From assembly GCA_902569865.1 (NCBI GenBank), contig CACFVT010000009.1:1-37823 (forward strand): DNA of 37,823 bases, given 5' to 3'. Below the pieces are notes generated by a model. It had not been told where the DNA came from. It searched no databases and saw nothing but the letters and a program-made list of their open reading frames with translations. Shown in pieces: positions 18,044 through 26,457 of the stretch. The position numbers and the translations under genes were made by a program. Source of the DNA: an uncultured Alphaproteobacteria bacterium (GTDB lineage Bacteria; Pseudomonadota; Alphaproteobacteria; HIMB59; GCA-002718135). Every line of letters starts with the position of its first letter. The first letter of the stretch is position 1.

Positions 18044-18943
18044 ATGAATAAAAAACTAAGATCTTTTAATTCTCCTACATTTTTAGCTTACGCCCTAATA
18101 GCTCCTGCAGCCATTTATATTCTGTTAATTGTTGCGTGGCCAGTTCTTGAAACAATAAGACTATCTTTTACAAACTCTAGTTTAGCTGGAGAGGATTATG
18201 TTGGTTTTGAAAATTATGAAAAAATGCTCTCAAGTAAAAAATTTAATAAAATCGTTACAAGAACTTTTGTTTGGATGTTTTTCTCAGTAAGTTTGAAGTT
18301 AATTATTGGCTTAATTGGAGCAATTTTATTGAATGCTAACTTAAGAGGCCGATCTATGTTTAGGGTTTTAATAATGCCTCCATGGGTGGTTCCAATTGCT
18401 ATAGGTATGCTTGGATGGCTTTGGCTTTATAATGGTTATTTTGGCATAATTGCTGGCGTAGGAATGCATACAGGAATTTTGGATGGCCCCTTTGGTTTTC
18501 TTGCATATAAACAAAGCGCATTTATTTCTACAATTGTAGCTGACGTATGGGTTGGCACTCCTATGGTAACTGTTTTTTTCTTAGCAGCAATGCAAGGAGT
18601 TCCAAGAGATTTATATGAAGCTGCTTATTGTGATGGTGCTTCAAGATGGGACAGATTTTTTAAAATTACACTTCCTCAAATTACACCTGTTATTATTACT
18701 ATGTCTATATTATCGGCAATTTGGACTTTCAATTCTTTTGAAATAATTTGGATATTGACTGAAGGAGGACCAAGAGGTGCAACAACCACTCTAATTATTG
18801 ATACATATAAGCAGGCACTAGGTAATTATAAGTTTGGAAGAGGTGCCGCAAGAGCAGTTGTTGTAATGATTTTATTAACTTTATTTGCAGGTTTTTACCT
18901 AGCTCTTTTAGCTAGGATTAATAAGAAGATTTCTCATGGATAA
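18044..18943 (+). CDS. Carbohydrate ABC transporter permease (MalF/UgpA type)
   Basis: Multi-TM; EAA loop 'VPRDLYEAAYCDGASRWDRFFKITLPQITPVI'. Confidence 0.9.
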   Translation: MNKKLRSFNSPTFLAYALIAPAAIYILLIVAWPVLETIRLSFTNSSLAGEDYVGFENYEKMLSSKKFNKIVTRTFVWMFFSVSLKLIIGLIGAILLNANLRGRSMFRVLIMPPWVVPIAIGMLGWLWLYNGYFGIIAGVGMHTGILDGPFGFLAYKQSAFISTIVADVWVGTPMVTVFFLAAMQGVPRDLYEAAYCDGASRWDRFFKITLPQITPVIITMSILSAIWTFNSFEIIWILTEGGPRGATTTLIIDTYKQALGNYKFGRGAARAVVVMILLTLFAGFYLALLARINKKISHG

Positions 18944-19775
18944 ATATACATTTTTAGAAAAGTTTTTTATTTATTCGGCAATCTTTATTTTTATGACATT
19001 TATCCTTTTACCCTTTGTAGAAATGTTTTATGCATCTCTTCGCCCATTAGATCATTTATTTAGATCACCTTATCAATTCTATTCAGATGATTTATCATTC
19101 TGGGCTTACAGCGAAATGTGGAACACAGTACCTATGTTAGGAAGATATATATTTAATAGTTTTTTCTTAGCATCATCGGTAGCAATTTTTACTTTACTTT
19201 TTGTTATTCCTGCAGCTTATTCATACGCAAGATTTAATTTTCCATTTAAAAATTCTTCCTTGTATATTTTATTAGCAATTAATATGTTTTCTGGTGCTGT
19301 ACTATTAATCCCTTTATACAAAGTACTAAGAACATTTGGACTTTTGAACAGTTATCAAGCGATGATAGTGCCTGGTGTAGCTTTTTTAATACCTACATCA
19401 ATATGGTTATTAAAATCTTATTTTGAAAAAATACCTGTAGATCTTGAAGAGGCAGCTTTTGTTGATGGCGCTTCTCGAGTTCAAATTTTAAGACATATTA
19501 TAGCACCTCTAAGTACACCAGGATTAGTCGTTGTAGGAATTTATGCTTTCATCGGTGCCTATGCTCAACAATTCTTATTTGCTATAACTTTTAACCAAAA
19601 GAAAGAATATATGCCAATACCTTCAGGATTGTATGAGTTTATTGGATATCAAAGTGTCAAATGGAATGAAATGATGGCAGCCTCATTAGTTGGAATAGCT
19701 CCCGTATTGATTTTATTTATATTTTTACAAAAATATATTGTGGAAGGATTAACTGCTGGAGCAGTTAAAAACTAG
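18936..19775 (+). CDS. Carbohydrate ABC transporter permease (MalG/UgpE type), copy A
   Basis: EAA loop 'IPVDLEEAAFVDGASRVQILRHIIAPLSTPGLVVVGIYAF'; starts inside the end of the preceding permease gene. Confidence 0.9.
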   Translation: MDKYTFLEKFFIYSAIFIFMTFILLPFVEMFYASLRPLDHLFRSPYQFYSDDLSFWAYSEMWNTVPMLGRYIFNSFFLASSVAIFTLLFVIPAAYSYARFNFPFKNSSLYILLAINMFSGAVLLIPLYKVLRTFGLLNSYQAMIVPGVAFLIPTSIWLLKSYFEKIPVDLEEAAFVDGASRVQILRHIIAPLSTPGLVVVGIYAFIGAYAQQFLFAITFNQKKEYMPIPSGLYEFIGYQSVKWNEMMAASLVGIAPVLILFIFLQKYIVEGLTAGAVKN

Positions 19776-19776
19776 A

Positions 19777-20616
19777 TTGGATAAATATAAACTTTACGAA
19801 AAAATAATTTTATATTTTTCAATTACAATTTTTTTAATTTTTATATTACTTCCTTTTGTTGAAATGTTTTATGCATCTCTTCGCCCATTAGATCATTTAT
19901 TTAGATCACCTTATCAATTTTTTTCTGATGACTTATCTTTCTGGGCTTATAGAGAAATGTGGAATACAGTACCAATGCTTCCAAGATATATATTTAATAG
20001 TTTTTTTCTTGCATCAGTTACTTCATTAATTACTCTTTTATTTGTTATTCCCGCTGCTTATTCATACGCAAGATTTAATTTTCCTTTCAAAAATTCTTCC
20101 TTGTATATTTTATTAGCAATTAATATGTTTTCTGGAGCAGTGCTTCTTATTCCTTTATATAAAGTTCTCAGAACTTTTGGATTACTAAATACATATCAGG
20201 CAATGATAGTACCTGGTGTAGCTTTTTTAATTCCAACTGCTATTTGGCTACTAAAATCATATTTTGAAAAAATACCTGTAGATCTTGAAGAGGCAGCTTT
20301 TGTTGACGGCGCTTCTCGAGTTCAAATTTTAAGACATATTATAGCACCTCTAAGTACACCAGGATTAGTCGTTGTAGGAATCTATGCATTCATCGGTGCC
20401 TATGCTCAACAATTCTTATTTGCTATAACTTTTAACCAAAAGAAAGAATATATGCCAATTCCATCCGGATTGTATGAATTTATTGGTTATACTACGGTAA
20501 AATGGAATGAAATGATGGCAGCCTCATTAGTTGGAATAGCCCCTGTTTTAATTGTCTTTTTATTTCTTCAAAAATATATTGTGGAAGGATTAACCTCAGG
20601 AGCGGTAAAAAACTAG
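19777..20616 (+). CDS. Carbohydrate ABC transporter permease (MalG/UgpE type), copy B (tandem duplicate, TTG start)
   Basis: 279 aa, same length as copy A; by hand count about 26 differences of 279 residues. Starts with TTG 2 nt after the copy A stop. Confidence 0.88.
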   Translation: MDKYKLYEKIILYFSITIFLIFILLPFVEMFYASLRPLDHLFRSPYQFFSDDLSFWAYREMWNTVPMLPRYIFNSFFLASVTSLITLLFVIPAAYSYARFNFPFKNSSLYILLAINMFSGAVLLIPLYKVLRTFGLLNTYQAMIVPGVAFLIPTAIWLLKSYFEKIPVDLEEAAFVDGASRVQILRHIIAPLSTPGLVVVGIYAFIGAYAQQFLFAITFNQKKEYMPIPSGLYEFIGYTTVKWNEMMAASLVGIAPVLIVFLFLQKYIVEGLTSGAVKN

Positions 20617-20651
20617 CCTTAAACACTAAAACAACCTTGATCCATATTAGT

Positions 20652-20672
20652 ACTTAATGTTAAGTGTTAAGT
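20652..20672. promoter_or_regulatory. Cluster of ACTTAA/TTAAGT half-sites upstream of the solute-binding protein gene
   Basis: ACTTAA-TG-TTAAGT-G-TTAAGT: an inverted repeat plus a direct repeat, about 15 nt upstream of the ATG at 20689. Confidence 0.3.
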
Positions 20673-20688
20673 AAATAATGGAGGAAAT

Positions 20689-21900
20689 ATGAATTTAAAA
20701 AAACTATCTTCATTTCTTATAATTTCAATATTTTCACTCACTGGTTTTAAATCTTTTGCAGCTGATGTGCATGGGGTTTTTTGCGGTAGTGATCTTAGAC
20801 CTAATTACGTAGAAATAGCTGATGAGTATATGAAAAACAATCCTGGTGTTAATGTAACATTAGAGGCTGTTCCTTGGGGTACTTGTCAGGATAAAGTAAT
20901 AAATCTTGCAATTGCAGGAGATCCAGTTGCATTTTCTTATGTAGGTTCAAGAACTTTAAAAGGTCTTGCAGAGAATGGACATATTTTAGAAACAAATATT
21001 CCTGCTTCTCAACAAGCGATGTATCAACCAGGTATTTTGAATACAGTTACGCATATGGGCAAAACTTGGGGTTTTCCTCACGCGTTTTCAACTAAAGCTC
21101 TTTTCATGAATTGTGGTTTACTAGAGCAAGCAGGTGTTGCTTGTGAAGGACCTCAAACATGGGATGAATTATATTCAATGGCAGAAGCTGTGACAAATAA
21201 TGTTGCTGGAGTTGCTGGTATTGGTTTAGCAGGTAAAGATTTTGATAATACAATGCACCAATTCTTAAACTATCTCTATAGTAATGGAGGGCAAGTTATT
21301 GATCCTTTAACTAATGAGATAACTCTTGATTCATCTAATGCAGTTCAAGCTCTAGAATTTTATGGAAGACTTGCTAACGTAGCTCAAGAAGGTCCATTAG
21401 CTTGGGAGAGATCTCAACTTACTGAACTTTTCAATGATGAAAAAATTGCAATGTACATTAATGGCCCTTGGGGAAGAGGTCAGCATAAGGAAGGATTAAA
21501 TGTAAGTACAGTTAGAATTCCTGCTGGACCACAAGGTAGTCAAGGCACTCTACTAATCACAGATAGTATTGCTGTTTTCAATAATACAGGCGTTGAAGAT
21601 CATGCAATGGCATTAGCAAGTATAATTTCATCAGGTGATTCTCAATACAGCTTAGATACTGATTGGGGTTTAACTCCAATTATGCAGTATCCTCAAATTG
21701 GAAAAGTAGCACCATACAATGAAGATTATTGGATGATGTTTATTGATGCAATCGGTGATGGAGGACCTGAGCCATTATTTGTTGATTACAAAGCATTTCA
21801 AGCTGTTATGAACTCAATGATTCAAGGAGCAATTCTTGAAGAAGGAGATCCTGCAGATTTAGTTGCTGAAGCAGCTGAAGAATTGGAAGAATATAAGTAA
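20689..21900 (+). CDS. Extracellular carbohydrate solute-binding protein (family 1) with signal peptide
   Basis: Signal peptide 'MNLKKLSSFLIISIFSLTGFKSFAA', then 'VPWGTCQDKVINLAIAGDPVAFSYVGSRTLKGLAENGHI', 'EKIAMYINGPWGRGQ'; GGAGG RBS. Confidence 0.9.
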   Translation: MNLKKLSSFLIISIFSLTGFKSFAADVHGVFCGSDLRPNYVEIADEYMKNNPGVNVTLEAVPWGTCQDKVINLAIAGDPVAFSYVGSRTLKGLAENGHILETNIPASQQAMYQPGILNTVTHMGKTWGFPHAFSTKALFMNCGLLEQAGVACEGPQTWDELYSMAEAVTNNVAGVAGIGLAGKDFDNTMHQFLNYLYSNGGQVIDPLTNEITLDSSNAVQALEFYGRLANVAQEGPLAWERSQLTELFNDEKIAMYINGPWGRGQHKEGLNVSTVRIPAGPQGSQGTLLITDSIAVFNNTGVEDHAMALASIISSGDSQYSLDTDWGLTPIMQYPQIGKVAPYNEDYWMMFIDAIGDGGPEPLFVDYKAFQAVMNSMIQGAILEEGDPADLVAEAAEELEEYK

Positions 21901-21913
21901 AATCTTTTTATTA

Positions 21914-21936
21914 TGCTGGGGTTTTTAACCCCAGCA
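21914..21936 (+). terminator. 10-bp stem / 3-nt loop hairpin after the solute-binding protein gene (attenuator or 3'-stabilising stem-loop)
   Basis: TGCTGGGGTT-TTT-AACCCCAGCA, perfect stem 14 nt after the stop codon; no following T-tract, so a classic intrinsic terminator is uncertain. Confidence 0.7.
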
Positions 21937-21952
21937 AATATCTCACAAAAGT

Positions 21953-22681
21953 ATGAGCAGTCTAAGTAAAAAATATTTATCTATAATTAGTAAAATTTTA
22001 GACAAAATCTCAGATGAAGAAGAAAAGAAAATTACAGATTGTGCAAAGATCATTAGAGACTCATATAAAAAAGGAGGTCAGTTATATATTTTTGGAACTG
22101 GACATTCTCGACTTTTAGGTGAAGAAGCTTTTCATAGAGCAGGTGGTTTTGCTGCAGCTTGTCCTATAAGAGATGATAATCTTACTTTTAAAAAAGGTGC
22201 AAAAAAAGCAACTTCATTGGAAAGAACTCCAAATGTTGCTAGAAAAGCTCTTAATAAATATAATATTACAAAAAAAGATATTTTAATGATTGTATCAAAC
22301 TCTGGGGTTAATCACGCTCCAGTAGAAGCTGCAATAATAGCTAAAGAAAAGAACATTAAAACTATTGCTCTAACATCTGTTAAATATTCAAAAAAGGCTC
22401 CACTATCAAAACTTAATAAGAAATTGTATGAAATAGTAGATATTTTTATAGATAATAAAATTCCCCCTGGCGATACAGTTATAAGTGTGAGCAAATTTAG
22501 TGTTGGTCCTGTATCTACAATAACAGGATCTTTCATTTTAAATGCTATATTGATTGAAGTAGCATCAATGTTAAAAACTGAAAAAATTTTTCCTTTTTAT
22601 ATTAGCTCAAATATGCCTAACGCAACTAAAAATAATACTAAACTTGAAAACAAATTTAGAAAACAAAACCCGCATTTATAA
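21953..22681 (+). CDS. SIS-domain protein (UPF0309-like)
   Basis: 'GQLYIFGTGHSRLLGEEAFHRAGGFAAACPI', 'DILMIVSNSGVNHAPVEAAIIAKEKNIKTIALTS'. Confidence 0.8.
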   Translation: MSSLSKKYLSIISKILDKISDEEEKKITDCAKIIRDSYKKGGQLYIFGTGHSRLLGEEAFHRAGGFAAACPIRDDNLTFKKGAKKATSLERTPNVARKALNKYNITKKDILMIVSNSGVNHAPVEAAIIAKEKNIKTIALTSVKYSKKAPLSKLNKKLYEIVDIFIDNKIPPGDTVISVSKFSVGPVSTITGSFILNAILIEVASMLKTEKIFPFYISSNMPNATKNNTKLENKFRKQNPHL

Positions 22682-22738
22682 TATGTTAGTTTAAAAAAAA
22701 ATTTTAATAAATATTTAGGATTAATTATTAGGAATAAC

Positions 22739-23821
22739 ATGAGTAAAATTTCAGGTACTATAGTTAACTATGATTCAACTTTTCAAGCTGAAATTGAGTT
22801 TGATAAATCAATAAATAAAATAAATAAAACCAATCAACTCAATAATAAAAATATTATAATACCTGGTTTTATTGACCTTCATTGTCATGGGGGTGGTGGG
22901 TTTGATACAATGGATGGTAAAGATGCAATAGAGCGGATGTCTAAATATCATTTATCAAAAGGAACAACTTCTTTATTACCTACAACTTGGACGAGTACTT
23001 ATGATCATACTTGCAAATCACTTACTGAATTTAATTCATTGATTAATGAAAATTCAAATATCTTAGGTGTACATTTAGAAGGTCCCTTTATAAATCCCAA
23101 TAAATTAGGTGCTCAGCCACCTAGAGCCTTATTGCCATCTAAAGAATTTATTGAAGGAATTTCAAAATTAGCACCAATTAAAACAATTACATTAGCACCA
23201 GAACTAGATGGTATGAGTGATTTTATACCTTTTTTAATTGAAAAAAATATTAATGTTCAATTTGGTCATTCACTTGCAGACAGTGATTGTTGTGAAAAAT
23301 ATATGAATAAATACAAAGTAAGTTTTACCCATTTATATAATGCTATGTCAGCTAATAATCATAGAAAACCAGGAGTTTTGTCTGCAGCTCTATTAAAAGG
23401 TAAATTTGCTGAAATTATTTGTGATATGAATCATGTAAGTAAAGAGTCAATTCTCATAGCAAAAAAATGTATTCCTGATTTATATGCAATAACTGACTCA
23501 ATAAGTGCATGTGGATTATGCAACGGAGACTATAAATTTGCTGAAGCAGATATCACTAAGACTGATAAAAAAGTTGTAATGAAAGAATCAGGTACTTTGG
23601 CAGGGAGTATAGTTAATATGTATGAAACTTTTTTAAATTTATTAAAAATAAATTTACCTATGGAAGATGTTGTAAAAATGACAAGTTTTTCAGCAGCAAA
23701 ATATTTAAATGATGATACTATCGGCTATATAAAAGAGGGTTATAGATCAAATTTTTTAGTTTTAGATCAAGATTTAAATATTGAAAAAATTTATTTAAAT
23801 GGACATTTAGTTAATGACTAA
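22739..23821 (+). CDS. nagA: N-acetylglucosamine-6-phosphate deacetylase
   Basis: 'GFIDLHCHGGGGFDTMDG', 'GVHLEGPFINPNKLGAQPP', 'QFGHSLAD', 'FTHLYNAMSANNHRKPG', 'YAITDSISACG', 'GTLAGSIVNMYE'. Confidence 0.9.
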   Translation: MSKISGTIVNYDSTFQAEIEFDKSINKINKTNQLNNKNIIIPGFIDLHCHGGGGFDTMDGKDAIERMSKYHLSKGTTSLLPTTWTSTYDHTCKSLTEFNSLINENSNILGVHLEGPFINPNKLGAQPPRALLPSKEFIEGISKLAPIKTITLAPELDGMSDFIPFLIEKNINVQFGHSLADSDCCEKYMNKYKVSFTHLYNAMSANNHRKPGVLSAALLKGKFAEIICDMNHVSKESILIAKKCIPDLYAITDSISACGLCNGDYKFAEADITKTDKKVVMKESGTLAGSIVNMYETFLNLLKINLPMEDVVKMTSFSAAKYLNDDTIGYIKEGYRSNFLVLDQDLNIEKIYLNGHLVND

Positions 23822-24836
23822 TTCTTTAGTCTTAAATGAAGCACTCAGCATACCAAGTGTTATAGGTAAATTTGCTTTTAGTGATAAAAATCCATATCAG
23901 GAAATAACTGATTTGATTAATCAAAAAAAAATAAAATATATTGTTACTATTGCTAGAGGAACTTCAGATTGTGCCGCATTATATAGCTCTTATATTTTTG
24001 CAAAATATCTAGGATTGCCATCTTACAGTATGCCACCATCAATTATTACTTTGGAAAAATCAAAATTTAATTTTTCAGAAGCTTTAGTTATTGTTATTAG
24101 TCAATCAGGTAAAAGTAATGATTTAATTGAGTGTGAAAAAAAATCACAAGAATTTGGCGCCATTACTATGTTAATATCTAATAATGAAAACAGCCCTATT
24201 ATCAATTCTGCTAATTATTTCTTTAATATGTTTGCAGGTGTAGAAAAAAGTGTTGCTGCTACTAAATCATTTGTACAAACTTTATTAATATTAAAAAAAC
24301 TAGTTTTTATTTGCCAAGGAAAACATAAAATTAATGATAATATAAAAATATTGAGTGATACGCTTTTGAAGGATGCAAATAATCAATGGAGTATTAATCT
24401 AGTAGATAATAGTATTAATTCAGGTTTTATACTTGGAAGGGGTGTTGGTTTTGCACTTTCCAACGAGATGTCTCTAAAATTCAAGGAATTATGTCAAGAA
24501 ATGATTGAGCCTTTTAGTAGTGCAGAAGTGATGCATGGACCAAAAAGTCTAATTCAAGATACATTTAAAATTTTTACTTTAAGTATGAATGATAAAAGTG
24601 GTTTAACTGTTCAAAATGACAGTAATGAAATTACAAAATATACAAAACTGGTCTATAATATTTCTTCAGCTAAAGACCAAAGTAAAAATTTTTACTTTCC
24701 TCCAGATCAAATTACAGAATTTGACTCGATAGTTATAATGTCAAAATTTTATCCATGGATTGTTCGCTATACTCAAAATAAAGGACTTGATCCAGATAAG
24801 CCTCGTTATTTAACTAAAGTTACTCAAACTTTTTAA
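23814..24836 (+). CDS. SIS-domain aminosugar-phosphate deaminase/isomerase (NagB-II/AgaS/GlmS-C-like)
   Basis: 'IVTIARGTSDCAALYSSYIFAKYLGLPS', 'LVIVISQSGKSNDLIECEKKSQEFGAIT', 'GVEKSVAATKSFVQTLL', 'GRGVGFALSNEMSLKFKELCQEMIEPFSSAEVMHGPKSLI'. Confidence 0.87.
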   Translation: MTNSLVLNEALSIPSVIGKFAFSDKNPYQEITDLINQKKIKYIVTIARGTSDCAALYSSYIFAKYLGLPSYSMPPSIITLEKSKFNFSEALVIVISQSGKSNDLIECEKKSQEFGAITMLISNNENSPIINSANYFFNMFAGVEKSVAATKSFVQTLLILKKLVFICQGKHKINDNIKILSDTLLKDANNQWSINLVDNSINSGFILGRGVGFALSNEMSLKFKELCQEMIEPFSSAEVMHGPKSLIQDTFKIFTLSMNDKSGLTVQNDSNEITKYTKLVYNISSAKDQSKNFYFPPDQITEFDSIVIMSKFYPWIVRYTQNKGLDPDKPRYLTKVTQTF

Positions 24837-24840
24837 TATT

Positions 24841-26457
24841 TTGGAAAATTTTGACATAGTCCTAGTTGGTGCTGGTTCAGCAGGGTGTATTGTAGCTAAT
24901 CAGATAATTAATAGTACTAATTATAAAGTATTGTTAATAGAGGCTGGACCAAGTGATAACAACTTAACTATCCAAGTACCTCTTGGTTATGGAATGACCT
25001 TTTATCATAAAAAAATGAATTGGAATTTTTATTCAGAAATTCAAAAAAATTTACATAATCGAGAAATTTATTATCCACGTGGTAAGGTTTTAGGAGGTTC
25101 AGGCTCTATTAATGCCATGATCTATGCAAGAGGCTTGCGCTCTGATTTTGAAAATTGGGATTTAAGTAAAGATTGGTCATGGGAGAATATTAAAACAACA
25201 TATGATCAAATAGAATTTGCTGTTAATAATAAGACAAAAAGATTACCTTCTAATAAAATTCCTGTAAATGATATTAGCACACAACATCATTCAATTCTAA
25301 AGAATTTTTTTGATGCATCTAATGATTTTAATTTTACTTTTAATAAACAACTTAAAAGCTCAATTGAAAATCAAGTAGGTAATTATAATGTTAACATATT
25401 TAAAGGTTTTAGAACTTCATCATCTAAAGTATTTTTAAAACCAATAAAAAGCCATCCTAATTTAACTATTTTTACTAAAACAGAAGTTCTAAAATTAAAT
25501 TACAAAAATAAAAAAATAGTAAGCTTAGATATTAAGCATAAAAATAAAATAATTTCTGTGAAACCTAATATTGGAACCATACTTTCTAGTGGCTCCATTA
25601 TGACACCTTATCTGTTATTAAAATCAGGGATAGGAAATGCAAGTGATTTAAAAGAATTGAATTTACCAGTTAATTTACATAGCGCTCATGTTGGTAAAAA
25701 TTTTCAAGATCATTTAGGCTTAGATTATTTGTATAAAACATTCGCTTCGACCTTAAATAAAGATTTAGGTACTTGGGGTGGAAGAATAAAATCAGTTTTA
25801 AAATATCTCTATAATAGGAGCGGACCACTTTCCTTAAGTTTAAATCAAGGTGGAGGATATATTAATTGGAATTCTCTTGATCCACATCCTAATATTCAAC
25901 TATATTTTAATCCATTAACGTATTCAGTTTCATATAAAAATAGAAGACCTTTACTGAATACTGATAAATTTAATGGTTTTATTCTTGGCTTTAATTCATG
26001 CAGACCTAAAAGTTTAGGTGAAGTAAAACTAAAGTCATTTAAAGACAGTTATTTGCCAAGTATTAATCCAAATTATTTAAGTGATGAAAGAGATATTCAC
26101 GATTTGTATGCAACATTTGATTTTATTAGAAAATTTTCCGCAAATAAAAACATAAGCAATATAATTAAATCTCCAGTTAACATTGATCCTCTAATTGCTA
26201 CAGATCATGAATTGCTTGATCACTTTAAGTCTAATGCGACAACGATTTACCACCCGTGTGGAACATGCAGAATGAGTAAAGATATTGGTACGGGCGTAGT
26301 ATCTGATAAATTGAAAGTTCATGGTTTAGATAATTTATGGATAGTTGATGCTTCAATTATGCCAAATATTACATCAGGAAATATTAATGCACCTGTTATG
26401 ATGTTATCACATTTATCTAGCAAAATTATTTTAGAAGAATTAAAACGACAATATTGA
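24841..26457 (+). CDS. GMC family FAD oxidoreductase (choline-dehydrogenase-like)
   Basis: 'FDIVLVGAGSAGCIVANQI', 'YYPRGKVLGGSGSINAMIYARGLRSDFENW', 'TIYHPCGTCRMSKD', 'LWIVDASIMPNITSGNINAPVMM'; TTG start. Confidence 0.9.
   Translation: MENFDIVLVGAGSAGCIVANQIINSTNYKVLLIEAGPSDNNLTIQVPLGYGMTFYHKKMNWNFYSEIQKNLHNREIYYPRGKVLGGSGSINAMIYARGLRSDFENWDLSKDWSWENIKTTYDQIEFAVNNKTKRLPSNKIPVNDISTQHHSILKNFFDASNDFNFTFNKQLKSSIENQVGNYNVNIFKGFRTSSSKVFLKPIKSHPNLTIFTKTEVLKLNYKNKKIVSLDIKHKNKIISVKPNIGTILSSGSIMTPYLLLKSGIGNASDLKELNLPVNLHSAHVGKNFQDHLGLDYLYKTFASTLNKDLGTWGGRIKSVLKYLYNRSGPLSLSLNQGGGYINWNSLDPHPNIQLYFNPLTYSVSYKNRRPLLNTDKFNGFILGFNSCRPKSLGEVKLKSFKDSYLPSINPNYLSDERDIHDLYATFDFIRKFSANKNISNIIKSPVNIDPLIATDHELLDHFKSNATTIYHPCGTCRMSKDIGTGVVSDKLKVHGLDNLWIVDASIMPNITSGNINAPVMMLSHLSSKIILEELKRQY

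Larger units (their letters stand above)
18936..20616 (+). repeat. Tandem gene duplication, offset 841 bp, with mosaic identity
   Basis: 19020-19078 = 19861-19919 (59 bp identical); 19420-19618 vs 20261-20459 has 3 mismatches in 199 bp; the first ~80 bp and the 100 bp before 19420 are much more diverged. Confidence 0.92.

Noticed and set aside
18936-20616. Considered whether the duplicated permeases mark a transposon or CRISPR-like repeat
   Set aside because: The repeat unit is exactly one full permease gene; no transposase, terminal repeats or spacer pattern.
22312-22536. 74-aa minus-strand ORF within the SIS-domain gene
   Set aside because: Antisense shadow ORF.
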